64,000 nucleotides of DNA from Pyrrhosoma nymphula (GCA_963573305.1 OY754327.1:141958855-142022854), one strand, 5' to 3'. Shown: positions 40,006-51,221, counted from the stretch's first letter. Numbers and translations: made by a program. The notes: generated from the letters alone by a model not told the origin.

Positions 40006-40365
40006 TCCCGCCCATAATCGAGCCCTTCTCCTTCCAAGAGGGCCTCTCCGAAGGCATGCGCTCCCGCACCGTGTGCGGTGTGAGCCAGGGTGACCCCCCG
40101 CTCTCCATCACGTGGCTCAAAGACGGCATGCCGCTGTTTGGGGGCGTCGGGGGCGGCGGTTCCTCTTCTTCCTCTTCCTCCTCCTCTGCCTCCGCCATTC
40201 CCGCCTCCTCCACCCTGCTCCCCGGGGTGTCCGCCTGGCCCCTGGACCCTTACTCCAGCCTCCTCAACATATCCAGCCTCTCCTCCTCCCACTCGGGCGA
40301 ATACACCTGCGTTGCTTCCAACCGAGCCGCCGAAGTTCGGTTCAAGGCCCGACTCCAGGTTAAAG
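40006..40365 (+). CDS. Dscam2: Dscam2 alternative exon Ig7, copy B
   Basis: A second complete Ig7 domain: VPPIIEPFSFQEGLSEGMRS, then RTVCGVSQGDPPLSITWLKD, a Gly/Ser insert (GGVGGGGSSSSSSSSSASA) and PLDPYSSLLNISSLSSSHSG-EYTCVASNRAAEV. Both cysteines and the tryptophan are in place. It is 360 bp (120 codons), phase 1 at both ends, acceptor cccgtctccag and donor AAAG|GTAATT. It aligns along its length with copy A and ends at the same codon position, so it replaces rather than adds to A. The GMR-RTVCGVS-GDPPL and HSGEYTCVA pattern fits the B-type Dscam2 exon. It is far richer in GC-ending codons than copy A. Confidence 0.92.
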
Positions 40366-43300
40366 GTAATTAACGGCAAAGAGTGTGCGCGTGTGTTGTG
40401 GATGAGATTGTGTCTGTGAAACTGGGTGAATGAGCACTAACATTTTCTTTACTGGAAAACACTTGGTAATTTTCCACATCTATATTGTTGATAACCTATC
40501 CGGTGTCAGCGATAATATTCTTTTTATAAAAGTACAATGATATAATATCTTTGAAATTGGTCAGGTTATTAACAATAAAAGTGCGCAAAACTACCGAGTA
40601 TTTTGTTCGTATCTTACATGAGTCGGTTATACAAAATTACGGCGAACACAATTCATTCTGTGCGTCAACGAATGTCCCAAGATTGCACCCATCACCGTGT
40701 TCGTGCGCACTTGAGGCTTTTCTCGAGCGAGAGTAACGTCACTGCTAGTCATTTGTATTTTTGTGATGCCGATTTGTCTTTTAACTTCTGATGCTAGCTG
40801 CCCTTGCGTCTTTAATTTTAAATCGGTCGCGAAATGCTCCCGGTAGTTTAATGATCTGAAATTTTTGTCATTATCAAGCTCATAGTCTTATGTTTTCCTC
40901 ATAAAGTCCGGCACTCCCTTTTTGAATAAATAAAAAGGATTTGTACGAAGCTGGTAATGGAGGCAGGCCAGATAGGAAATTTAGGCCCATAAGAAACTGC
41001 TAATTCTGCTTTCTTTATCTAATTCCTCTCTACCTAAGGAACTTTCAGGAGTAATTTGTCCCCGCCTAATAGGATGGAACCCAACTCTTGGAATAATACA
41101 TTTCGAATATTTATATTGGCTATTTACGGTAATATATCACTGTGATGATGATCGGTTATGACAAGAGAGGTTGCCATGATTACTGCTATAAGTTCTACTG
41201 TTTACATAATCAATTTCTGTTACTCAGCATTTAACTTCCAGTTTAGTTGCAAAGTAAAGCAGAAATCACCAAAGATTTATCTAAATCTTTGGTGGTTTCT
41301 GTGCATTCGCATTCGTGAAATTAATTGCTTCATTTTCTACGGGGAGGATTTGGTTCGTATAAGGCTCTTTTTACGATTAATTTACCCATTTTAGTAACAG
41401 CTTACACAACTCTGATATTATCAAATGTTTTAAAGTGTCCTTTGGCCTAATGCGAATTGTTTAAAATGTTTTGTTGGAATCCAGGTTCTCCGTTTTAGAC
41501 TGGGCACTCAAATATTGTCCCACGCCAAATTGGATAACGATTTTTCGAAAGAACTTGAAAATTTCAAAGTTGGCATTGCGGTGAACCGGACTAATTGTTA
41601 CATCAAGATATCTACTCTCGATTAATTAAGAAAACCTACCAGCCAACCAAATGATTACTTACAGTTTTTTTGTATATCATCGCGAACATATAGCTTAAGT
41701 TAATAGGAGGAAATATATAAATATAACGTCACTGACTTTGATAGACACTTCAGCTATGATATTAATTTTTCTTGTGTTATCAAAACATATGCCATTTCAA
41801 TTTTTGTTAGAATTTTATTAAAAATTAATTAAATGCCTAGCGCGGGTTCATTGTACCACCTGGAACACGCATTACAGTTTATTCGAAAACTAGAAAGTAG
41901 ATCATGAGATGCGCAGGCGGCCATCGGGATCAAGAAATTAACTAAATGTCTCGAATTACTTTAATTTAAACGTCACGACGTAAAAATCTTGCGCAGGTGC
42001 GCCAAGAGCAGCGTAACAACCATACATTCCGCCAGTGTAACAATAGAAGTTAGGATCTTTCGCTCCAATGAGTGACTTAGCGTTCCTGACAAAGTTATAT
42101 TAGGAACAGAAAAGGAACTATTTAGTTCCAGACTAGTAGTTCTATTTTATTTTCTCTTGTGTTATACTTTGCTTATTGGGATAAAATTATTTTTATTTTA
42201 TTAATTCATTTATGTTCCTTAATTTCATTGCTTTAGCCTACTTCATTGATATAGGCAACGTGAGGCACTTGGAATTAAACTTCTTCTGAAGTACCTATAC
42301 ATGTATTATTTATTAGAAAAATTTTATTTCAATGCATTTATTTGAAAAAATATATTTTCAAAACGAGTAAAATTTAAAGATTCATATTTTTTTAATGGCA
42401 ATGGTAAAAGTAAGCAGTTTATCATCACTTGTTTAGAACCATTTTATTTTTGAATTAAAAGTATGAAAGACGTGCTTAAAGACTAATTTCTATATAGTTC
42501 ATTTTTTCATGAATTCAGCAATGCTATAAAAATTCCATTGTTTTCGTTTCAGTATTAACCGTTCAGAAAAGGTTCACGACATCCTGAGATTCTATCTAAA
42601 GGAAGATTATTGCAAATAAATGACATAAATTTTAATGGGTTTGATTTTATAAATACGTACTTCATGAATGACTCGATAAATTTCAACTTTGTTCGTCTTA
42701 CTCTTTTATAACTCGTTTTTTCAGAGTGTTTCTATATTATGTGTCGCATCAAATGTTGCATGTAAACCGTTCATTCTTTCAGTGTCGTACATATTTGAAA
42801 ATTTTTCCTACAAATGAATGCATAAAATTTATTCCACAATAATTATCACTTGATAATATCGAATAACATTAGTGTGCCTTAGTACGCTTTTTATTTATGT
42901 TTCCAATCTTGGGTTGTTAAATCTCCCATCAGTTTTTGGTTGCACTGGCATAGTTGGTGGAAAAAACGTTGGACTTGGCACCTTAAGGTCAACCACTCTT
43001 TTTAAGGTTTGTTACAAAAGGTAACTTGTGCACTTTTTTTATTTTTTACTTGTTTTTATCTCAATTTTGAGCATTTTAGCATGGTAGAACCTTGCATGCC
43101 GAGTTTTCTATTTTTCACGTTTACTACCTATATTTTGCTTGCATGTTAAGTAGTCTCACCATAACTATGTCCCCTTTTTTATCCTCTCTTTGCAAAACAT
43201 AATTTGTTTTCATTACCTAAATTTTAATACATTTGGCTTAAAATCCATTTATAAATAATTATTTGCATTTTTCTAACTATTGACCTTTGTCTTTGAACTT

Positions 43301-43577
43301 AATTAATTTCCATCGTATCCTTGAACAATTTATATTGTTATCTTATTGGTGTTGTTCAATTCTTAATAATTCCTTTGAACTTTTATTGTAACTTTTGTAT
43401 TGCTTTGATTGCAAATATTTTTATCTTGGGTGTTTTTGCATTCTATTTTATTAAATGAACGATGTAAAAAGTTTTAATCTGCACCCTATGCATCATAATT
43501 TAAAATTTTTGTATGTTCTAATAAAAATGTTAAGATTTTACTGGGATGTTAACTCTATATCTCTTTGCTTTAAACAG
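40366..43577 (+). other. Intron between Ig7B and Ig8
   Basis: 3.2 kb, strongly AT-rich, with no coding content. It includes a short hairpin (41260-41303) and no other element I can name. A third Ig7-like exon was looked for and not found. Confidence 0.7.
41260..41303. repeat. Short intronic hairpin
   Basis: cagaaatcaccaaagattta is followed after two bases by taaatctttggtggtttctg, an inverted repeat of about 20 bases with one mismatch. It is too tight-looped and short for a typical pre-miRNA. Confidence 0.6.
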
Positions 43578-43697
43578 TTCCTCCAAGGTGGGTAGTTGAA
43601 CCAGAAGATGTTAATGTTGCTCGTAATAAACATGTCGTTATCCAATGTCAAGCAGATGGAGTTCCTAAGCCAACTGTTGTTTGGAAGAAGGCAACAG
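43578..43697 (+). CDS. Dscam2: Dscam exon: Ig8 first half
   Basis: Reads VPPRWVVEPEDVNVARNKHV, then VIQCQADGVPKPTVVWKKAT. The VPPRW opening, the C-ADG-PKP---WKKA block and the exon end just after the tryptophan strand are diagnostic for Dscam Ig8. It is 120 bp, phase 1 at both ends, acceptor gctttaaacag and donor ACAG|GTAACT. It is the shared downstream partner of Ig7A and Ig7B. From here to the window end the coding exons use mainly A- and T-ending codons, in contrast to the GC-rich exons upstream. Confidence 0.94.
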
Positions 43698-44047
43698 GTA
43701 ACTGCTTCACTGCGCATAATAATATGTTATAGTATTAAGGGTATTAAATTCATATACATGTCACCTACTTTTTAGGATCTATAGCTTATGTGAGCTTCAT
43801 TTTTTATAAATTTTATCTAATGTATTTGTTTGCAAGACTTTGTTTATATGCTTTCCATCATTCATGCAGGTAGTTGAAGAATGAATGCCGTGGAAAAATA
43901 GCGTAATGAGATTTTTATCTCTGCCCAGCATACTTGGTGATTGTCATCACCAGCTACATTTATTGAACTATCCAATTGATAAGAGTATCTCTACCCACTT
44001 AATTGGATGTATTTTCTAGGGCATTACTTTGTGGTATCCGATTACTA

Positions 44048-44218
44048 AGTAAAAGGATAACTATTTATAGACCACAAAAACTTTTTTATTAAATTTGCCA
44101 ACAAGGTTTCGACTTCCACGGTCATTATCAAGGCTTTGATAATGAAGTAAGTTGAAACCTTGGTCGGCCAATTTAATTTTTAAAAATTTCGAGGTCTCGA
44201 CATAGTTATCCTTTTACT
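44048..44218. repeat. Foldback repeat with TTGATAATGA ... GAAACC motifs
   Basis: The outer arms agtaaaaggataactat and atagttatccttttact are exact reverse complements. Inner arms carry aaggtttcgacttccacggt and its partner aagttgaaaccttggtcgg, around a centre ttatcaaggctttgataatg. It is about 170 bp, with no coding content, and belongs to the same motif class as the hairpins at 7056 and 32469. Confidence 0.72.
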
Positions 44219-45419
44219 GACTTACTTATCTCAATCCAGTTTTTGAAAAATGTTTTGGGTGCACAAGACAATGTTTTCGGTATGGTTGGGGTTTATGATC
44301 GGGCTGCATTACATCTATATTACGTGTGAATTTGGCCCTATGGGACCTCAATATTCTTTTTCTTTGTCTTCAACTTCTTCCCAATGTCAGGGACGCTGTC
44401 CCTTCTTCTTCTCTGCTCATTCCTATTTTGTACACCCTCCTTGCATAGTCCCGTCTCCTTGACAACATCGCTGATACAGTCTTTCCGCCTCCTCTTCTGT
44501 CTTTTGTTTTTTTTCTCTTTCATCCTCCCTCTGCATTAGTGCTGGGAAATGAGCGGTAGGAGCAGTTGTTTACTGGAAACCAATTGGTACCTCCGATTGC
44601 TCCAAAACCTCCGAAACGCTACGTCACGCAATGTTTCGAAGGTTTCGGAGGATGGTTTTTGACAACTTCTATTCGAGCTACAGGAATGCAATTTTCATGG
44701 AAGGTTCTTAAATCTCCGAAGAGCCAGAAAGAAGCGCAAACCCCAACATTTAGGCCTAGGTTCTAGCCTAGATAGGATTTCACGTTTCGATGGGATTAGA
44801 TGGTGGAAATGAAAACTTTTTGTGTAAGACAATTTTATTTTACTCATTAAATTATGAAGTATATGAGTTACGAGTTTGGTTTTTGGACTAAAATAAATCG
44901 TAATCATCATAGAGTTCAATTTATTCTACCAATTTGTCTTAATTGATCGATTGATTGAGAATTTTGAACTTTTTTCGTAAGAATTATGCAACTTTAGAGC
45001 TTTTTATAAACATGTATTCACTAGAATGTCGTGCGATCTGTATCACATGCATGTTTATCAGAAATATCAGATGTTATTCGATAATTATCCCAGCCAGCAC
45101 AATGTACAAAAAAGTACCCAAATATACAGAAACTCTCTATATATAGCGGAGAAATCATATACGGAAAGGAAATGATTTCTGTATATGTCAGTAACAAGTC
45201 AGAGAAAAGCTGAAGAAATAAATGAGAAAGATTTCCGAAATACGACAGCAATCATTTTTCGATTTCTTTAACAGCGAAAAGGGCGCAACGTTGCGGTCAT
45301 AGGAGGAACTTACACTATAGGCAGTGTATAACACGGGCGCTATCTCGTGTAAAACAGTTCTTACACGTGAGAAAGTGGAAGAAATCGTTTGTTTGTCTGT
45401 CCCAAACCGGATAAAATAA

Positions 45420-45548
45420 AAAATGCAACATCCGCGGCTCGTTTGGATGTATATTCGACCGAAAAAAAATGCAGTAGGAGATACGCGAACCCTAGAACTT
45501 AACTCGCACTCTCCTATCCAGTGCCTTAACCCACTAGGCCAAGGACTC
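45420..45548 (-). mobile_element. tRNA-derived SINE fragment
   Basis: On the minus strand the sequence starts gagtccttggcctagtgggt, which contains an RNA polymerase III A box (TGGCCTAGTGGG). About 40 bases later comes a decayed B box (GGTTCGCGTATC), followed by an unrelated tail with a T/A-rich run. Because the T arm no longer pairs well, I call it a SINE head rather than a working tRNA gene. Confidence 0.62.
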
Positions 45549-45962
45549 ACTTGAGTTAGAGAATGTAATGCAAAAAACTAATTTCCCCTTTCCACATAGC
45601 TACAAATACTTGCGTGCATTTGCGAACGATCTCCGATTGATTTTATCGTGAATTAAAACGTAGATCACGCATCAACTCTATGTTTGGCGAGTTCACTTGG
45701 TGGAATGGAGACATATACATGGTTTTAACACTTGATAATGAGCTGAAATGGTTGAAACCGGTCCAGTTGAAATGAAAACTGTGTGGAATATAACCAAGTT
45801 AATTTTTGGAACATCGTAGATGATTCAAATAACTGAATGATAATTAATGATAGTGACGAAGGAAAATTAGAATGGATGAAAGAAAAGGGTGACGTTACAT
45901 ACAAGGATCTGATGGGGAAGAAAACCGTATTCTAAAATATATTCACCCATATATGGGTATGG

Positions 45963-45998
45963 GATTTTGTACAGGTACTATAGTACCTGTACAAAATC
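45963..45998. repeat. 36-bp perfect palindrome
   Basis: gattttgtacaggtacta is followed immediately by its exact reverse complement tagtacctgtacaaaatc, with no spacer. It is the tightest perfect palindrome seen in the window. Confidence 0.9.
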
Positions 45999-46814
45999 GG
46001 ATGAACAGGAGTACAGAATTGACAACGTTATTAGGTAGATGCATCATGAAGTAACATCTCTTCGTAACGGAATAATATAGCTCATATTTAATATGCAATT
46101 TTCCCCACGGAAATGTGAAAAAACGGCAAACCCTGACATTTAAATACGCATGTAAGTTGTAACTTCCAGAGAAGTTCACTCATTTAGGGTCTCTCACTCA
46201 AGATATGTTAAAATCTGTTCCTTGCATGGTGGAACAAAAATAATCAATTATCTCTCAAACCGCGTAAGTCCTCCGCGAGCATAATTTCATAGTAAATTCA
46301 CTGCATTATTAGAACTAGATCTAAGTGATCTTATCTCTCTGCGAACCGAAAAGTTAGGGAAATTCATACCCTGTAATTTCTCTAGTGATATATTCTCCCA
46401 ATTTTTTTGCATTAATTTCTCTAGCATATATATTATCCCCATTTTTCCCATTCATTTCTGTAAAGAAGACCTGCTGTGCTGGCTGGGATGATGTGTTCTT
46501 CTACTGTGTATGTTATTAAACTTAAAAATCATAATTTCCGAAAGTATGTATTTCACTAATCATAATTATGATTAGTAGCCTCATATTGCGATGAATACTG
46601 AATGAATTGTTCACTTGAGTTAAACGTCAGAAGAGCCTGAAGAGATTCGAGTTATATTTGGTTGAACATATTGATAATTAAAGAGTAAATAAGCATTTTT
46701 GATTAATAAATATTAATATTTACATTGCAATTAAACGGAATTACAGGAAAAAATCATATTGCAGACAGTTCAGAGGTCTTTCAACACCTACAACCACTCA
46801 AAGTCCCCGCGTTC

Positions 46815-47970
46815 TCCGAAACCTCCGTTTCCACCGTAACATCCGTTTCTTCCGTAACCTCCGTTTCCTCCGTTTCCTCCGTAGCCTCCGATTCCTCCGT
46901 AAGCTCCGTTTCCTCCGTAACGTCCGTTTCCTCCGTAGCCTCCGTTTCCTCCGTAACCTCCGTTTCATCTGTAACCTGCGTTTCCTCCGTAACCTCCGTT
47001 TCCTCCGTAACCTCCGTTTCCAACGTAACATCCGTTTCCTCCGTAAGCTCCATTTCCTCCGTAACCTCCGTTTCCTCCGTTTCCTCCGTAGCCTCCGATT
47101 CCTCCGTAAGCTCCGTTTCCTCCGTAACGTCCGTTTCCTCCGTAGCCTCCGTTTCCTCCGTAACCTCCGTTTCATCTGTAACCTGCGTTTCCTCCGTAAC
47201 CTCCGTTTCCTCCGTAACCTCCGTTTCCAACGTAACATCCGTTTCCTCCGTAAGCTCCATTTCCTCCTTAACCTCCGTTTTCTCCGTAACCTCCGTTTCC
47301 ACCGTAACATCCGTTTCCTCCGTAGCCTCCGTTTCCTCCGTAACCTCCGTTTCATCCGTAACCTGCGTTTCCTCCGTAACCTCCGTTTCCTCCGTAACCT
47401 CCGTTTCCAACGTAACATCCGTTTCCTCCGTAAGCTCCATTTCCTTCTTAACCTCCGTTTTCTCCGTAACCTCCGTTTCCACCGTAACATCCGTTTCCTC
47501 CGTAACCTCCGTTTTCTCTGTAACCTCCGATTCCTCCGTAACCTCCGTTTCATCCGTAACCTGCGTTTCCTCCGTAACCTCCGTTTCCTCCGTAACCTCC
47601 GTTTCCTCCGTGGCCTCCGTTTCCTCCGTAACCACCGTTTCATCCGTAACCTCCGTTTCCTCCGAAACCTCCATTTCCTCCGAAACCTCCATTTCCTCCT
47701 TAACCTCCGTTTCCTCCGTAACCTCCGTTTTCTCTGTAACCTCCGATTCCTCCGTAACCTCCGTTTCCTCCGTAAGCTCCGTTTCCTCCGAAACCTCCGT
47801 TTCCTCCGTAACCTCCGTTTCCTCCGTTTCCTCCGTAGCCTCCGTTTCCTACGTAACCTCCGTTTCATCCGTAACCTGCGTTTCCTCCGTAACCTCCGTT
47901 TCCTCCGAAACCTCCATTTCCTCCTTAACCTCCGTAACCTCCGTTTCATCCGTAACCTCCGTTTCCTCTG
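46815..47970 (+). repeat. Minisatellite of 9-bp units with higher-order structure
   Basis: About 128 units of 9 bases, mainly alternating tccgtttcc and tccgtaacc to give an 18-bp dimer. Variant units (catctgtaacctgcg, ccaacgtaacatccg, ctccatttcc) recur every 207, 180 and 198 bases, so whole blocks of 20-23 units have been duplicated. Because 9 is a multiple of 3 and no unit contains a stop, frames stay open on both strands: 513 codons on + (Ser-Val-Thr rich) and 303 and 383 codons on minus (Glu-Thr rich and Arg-rich). These are not taken as genes. Confidence 0.92.
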
Positions 47971-48948
47971 CCAACAACCGCGGTAGTACCGGAAAAAAAC
48001 CGGAGGAGTGTTGTAGACGCTGCTACCGATTCAATCACCGGAGAACGCCCTCCCTTCCCAGAACTACTCTGCACTGGTCATTCTTCCAGAGCATTCTATG
48101 CCACAATTGGTACACTGTCTCACCCAACTGCCTACCCCTTCTTCATCTCTCTTTAACTGCAAAAGAGAATTCCTCCCTTTCAATCCTTAGTGCTATGTTT
48201 AAGGAATTCCTCTTCTCTGGCCATTCCTTGGATGTCCCTCATTCAGTAGCATTCATTCTGACGTAATCATTCCATCTTTTCCTAGTGTCCTCTTAACTTC
48301 TTAGTACATTTTCTTCTGTATATTTATTTCATAGACATAGGTTAAATCTTTCGAAGACTTGTCTCTTGCTTTAGCCACAATATACGGCCTTTTAACTCTT
48401 GCTGTCTCCAACACTTCTTGCAGTTCTACCTTTTGTATTCCTCATTTCATCATTATTAAATTAAGCTGGTTACAAAAAAGAAACTTTGGGTGAAAATCTC
48501 ATTCCTAATGAATTGCATCACTTCATACAACTGGTATTGCAATTGGACGGTCCTTATTTTTTAAAATACAATTTTCTTTTGGGACACCTCATAATATTTT
48601 ACTTGGACCGAAAATAAATTATGTTTAATATCATTGTAAATTATTAAAGGAGAGATGTGTTGCATCGCACTCAATGTTTTTAAATCTTGGCATTTTGGCT
48701 ATTTTCCAGTCATTCCTGGCGATTACAGAGCATTATGCTTTTCAAATTGATTTAATGTAATAATTAATGACTTATTATACATTTCATTTGTTTTATATCA
48801 ATTATTTTCTTTTTTTGATCCTTAGTCCCCGAGATACAGCCCTAAGAGTGAGCGCATGCCACCCAAGTCGCGGGATTGCCCTCATTTATTTACTATACTA
48901 TTCTGCTCAGAAAAAATATTATGATTTAAACTAACTACTGTTTATGTG

Positions 48949-49146
48949 TAGGAATTGCCACGGGAAAAATTCGGTCTGATTCGGGAATTGAACCACTGAC
49001 CTTTGGCTTACCGGGCCAATGCGCTGACCACTACGCTACCCAAGCTTCCTCCCACCTTGCCTTCCTTTCATTGGCCCGGCAAGCCTAAGGTCCGTGGTTC
49101 GATACCCGGCCAAGGTCGTTTTTTTTTCTTGTGGAAATTCCTACGT
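48949..49146. mobile_element. Head-to-head pair of tRNA-derived SINE copies
   Basis: On the minus strand from 49045, gcttgggtagcgtagtggtc has an A box (TAGCGTAGTGGT), a cloverleaf-like middle (ttggcccggtaagccaa) and an intact B box (GGTTCAATTCC). A second copy runs forward from about 49060, with cattggcccggcaagcc and B box GGTTCGATACC. Both continue into the same body (cgggaaaaatt / gtggaaattcctac). The pair is a 200-bp inverted repeat. Confidence 0.7.
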
Positions 49147-49424
49147 ATTTCATCGTCGTATTTGCGGCATGCATGGATTTTTCCATGCTTGAATAATTTT
49201 AATTGCTTGTTACTATTTAACTGATTTCCTCAAAATTCTTCCGAGGAATTTATCCTTAGCTTCATAGCAACTAAAATGCAAGAGTGAGTTGCTGGTTGCT
49301 AAATTTGCAGGATACATTAAATTGCTAAGCTTATTTATCTGCCCGTATCCCCGAAGTACAGTATGTGATAAGCATAATATATTGGACGACTTTTGCCATT
49401 CCAAAAATTACTAGGAGATTCAAG

Positions 49425-49530
49425 AAACCTTAGTGGTGTAGTGGTCTTGGCATTAGCTCGGTAAGATAAATTAGGTACGTGATTTGTTTCACAGTTCAGG
49501 TGGATTTTTTCATGGTAATTTCTTCTTGTG
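49425..49530 (+). mobile_element. Third, decayed SINE copy of the same family
   Basis: gtggtgtagtggtcttggca resembles the A-box head of the neighbouring SINEs. Further on, ttcaggtggattttttcatg matches their B-box end and T-rich linker to the body, in the same order. The tRNA part can no longer fold. Confidence 0.5.
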
Positions 49531-51221
49531 TCATTATACTTTCTGCAGATATGAATTAAATTGAGTACCTCTCCTTAGACTGAGTTTCCGAATCTTCGTC
49601 GAATATCTTCATTAGGTGACAATTCATTTAAACTTATCGTTTTTCATCCTCTGAATTCTCGTGAAATGTTTCAGAGGCTTGTTTTGTCAATAATTAAATT
49701 ACTACTTTCACGTATTCTGTGCCGTCAAAAGTTTTTTCTTCATTGCAATGAACCCACCTTTGTGATTTAGATTTCGCATTACATGTGCATGAACGTTTTC
49801 TTTAATCATTCCCTAATAAGTTCAATTTTTTTATGTTCAAAAAAGGTCACATGATACTTTTTTGCCATATTGGTTGAGGAATTTTGTGAGTTGCATATGA
49901 ATTTTCTGCTAAATAAAACTCTCAATGTGTCCTGTTGATGTTGCTTCCAACTACTGGAATTTATCCTAGTTAGTAATCATTGGACATTGCTCCTCTTTTT
50001 CAATATTCTTAGACTATTAATCTCTTCCTGGCTTCCCGGCCATTTCATTTACATTCCATATGCTGCTTTTTCACCTCATCCGGATATTCTTTCATCTTTC
50101 TAAATCCTACTTTTTCTCCTCATATCATCAATTATTAGCTGATTTTTTTTTCTTCTCCCAAACATTTTTTTGTTGGCTTTTCTCTTTGGGACAATCTTTG
50201 CGCAGCTTTTTCGTAACTTTTCCAATCACTTCCCTTTGCCTGCCTCACTCTTCCATTGCTGCTTGCCATTTTCCTTTGTGATTATTTTGAATGCACCACG
50301 TATGTGTTTCAACATCCCATTTCAAAATTTTTCTCTGCTGCTTTTACCGTCTGTGCAATTCACAAAATATAAAATCCCATTTTTGGATTCTCAGTGAGGT
50401 TTTTCACTGCTTGGTTGTCTCAAAGTGGTCTAATATTATCGATATTGACTTTGCTGATGCACTTTTGAGTGGTCCCTATTTGAAAATTCTGATAGGGAAA
50501 TGTATTCTGATAGGGAATTTGACTTTTTCTTTTTTTGTAATTATAGTATAAGATTTTGGTGAATTTGTTGATAGAATTAAAATGCTTAGCTTTGTAGAAT
50601 TTTAATTTTGAAATAAATAATCAATTCATATATAGACTTTAGACTATCTAATGATGATTTCAGAGTGCGGAAGAATCCTGAACTCATTTAGATCCTCTTC
50701 GGTGTCACTAAACTGCTCTGCTTTGAGGTCAATCCTTTATCTACACTAAATAATTAAAATATTTATGTGCTGCTTTAAGTTCTTTGATCTATCTTCTTTA
50801 CATTGCTAGTGTTGCTGGCTGAGTGTCATTGATAATCTGCTTCTTACTGTAACGGGAGGATTTCAGTTGTTGAATTTTCATAATTGTGTAAAAAATAAAA
50901 TTTAAGACATGATTTGTTATTCCCATGCCACCTCAGCCAGAAGCTGAGATTTGAGAGAGAAGCAGAGATGAGAGAAATGAAGACATGATGACTTATTAGC
51001 CATTTACATTTTTTTTACCATGTTAGCAAAGAAACTGAGATACTGGAAGCATTTATGATAATAGGATGTGGGTTATTTAGCACTTAGGCCATTTAAGTAT
51101 CTTATTGTAGTGAAAATGCATATTGGACTGGTTGAAACTCATTTACAACTAGATTTAAAGCCCAGATTTCCATGAAGCTTCCTACTTTTGTCTTGGATAT
51201 AAGTTAACTTTAATTCTTCAG

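Larger units (their letters stand above)
45088..46488. mobile_element. Possible TIR element, ends tcccagccagcaca
   Basis: A 14-base exact inverted repeat bounds the region: tcccagccagcaca at 45088-45101 and tgtgctggctggga at 46475-46488. Inside are a SINE-like piece, a 36-bp palindrome and AT-rich filler, but no transposase. The ends could belong to one DNA transposon or to two copies of a shorter repeat. No clear target-site duplication was seen. Confidence 0.4.
43698..51221 (+). other. 7.5 kb intron within Ig8
   Basis: The intron richest in repeats: a foldback (44048-44218), a TIR-bounded element (45088-46488) with a nested SINE piece and a 36-bp palindrome, a 9-bp minisatellite (46815-47970) and SINE copies (48949-49146, 49425-49530). 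The stretch 47975-48450 may be a further minus-strand retrotransposon tail, but the match is too weak to call. From 49530 to 51220 I see nothing. Confidence 0.65.

Noticed and set aside
40366..43577. Third alternative Ig7 exon
   Set aside because: Searched for the VPP start, a cysteine in a -C-V- strand, WLKDG and Y-C-A patterns in all forward frames; none found.
46725..48266. 513-codon plus-strand frame and 303/383-codon minus-strand frames over the minisatellite
   Set aside because: They come from a 9-bp repeat without stop words; there is no domain, no splice context and no composition like the host exons.
47975..48450. Possible minus-strand retrotransposon tail
   Set aside because: Readings such as TRKRWNDYVRMNATE vaguely resemble LINE tails, but the frame is broken throughout and the match is too short.
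48973..49045. Functional tRNA gene
   Set aside because: A and B boxes are present but the sequence runs into a SINE body and has a mirrored sister copy; a repeat-derived head is the better reading.
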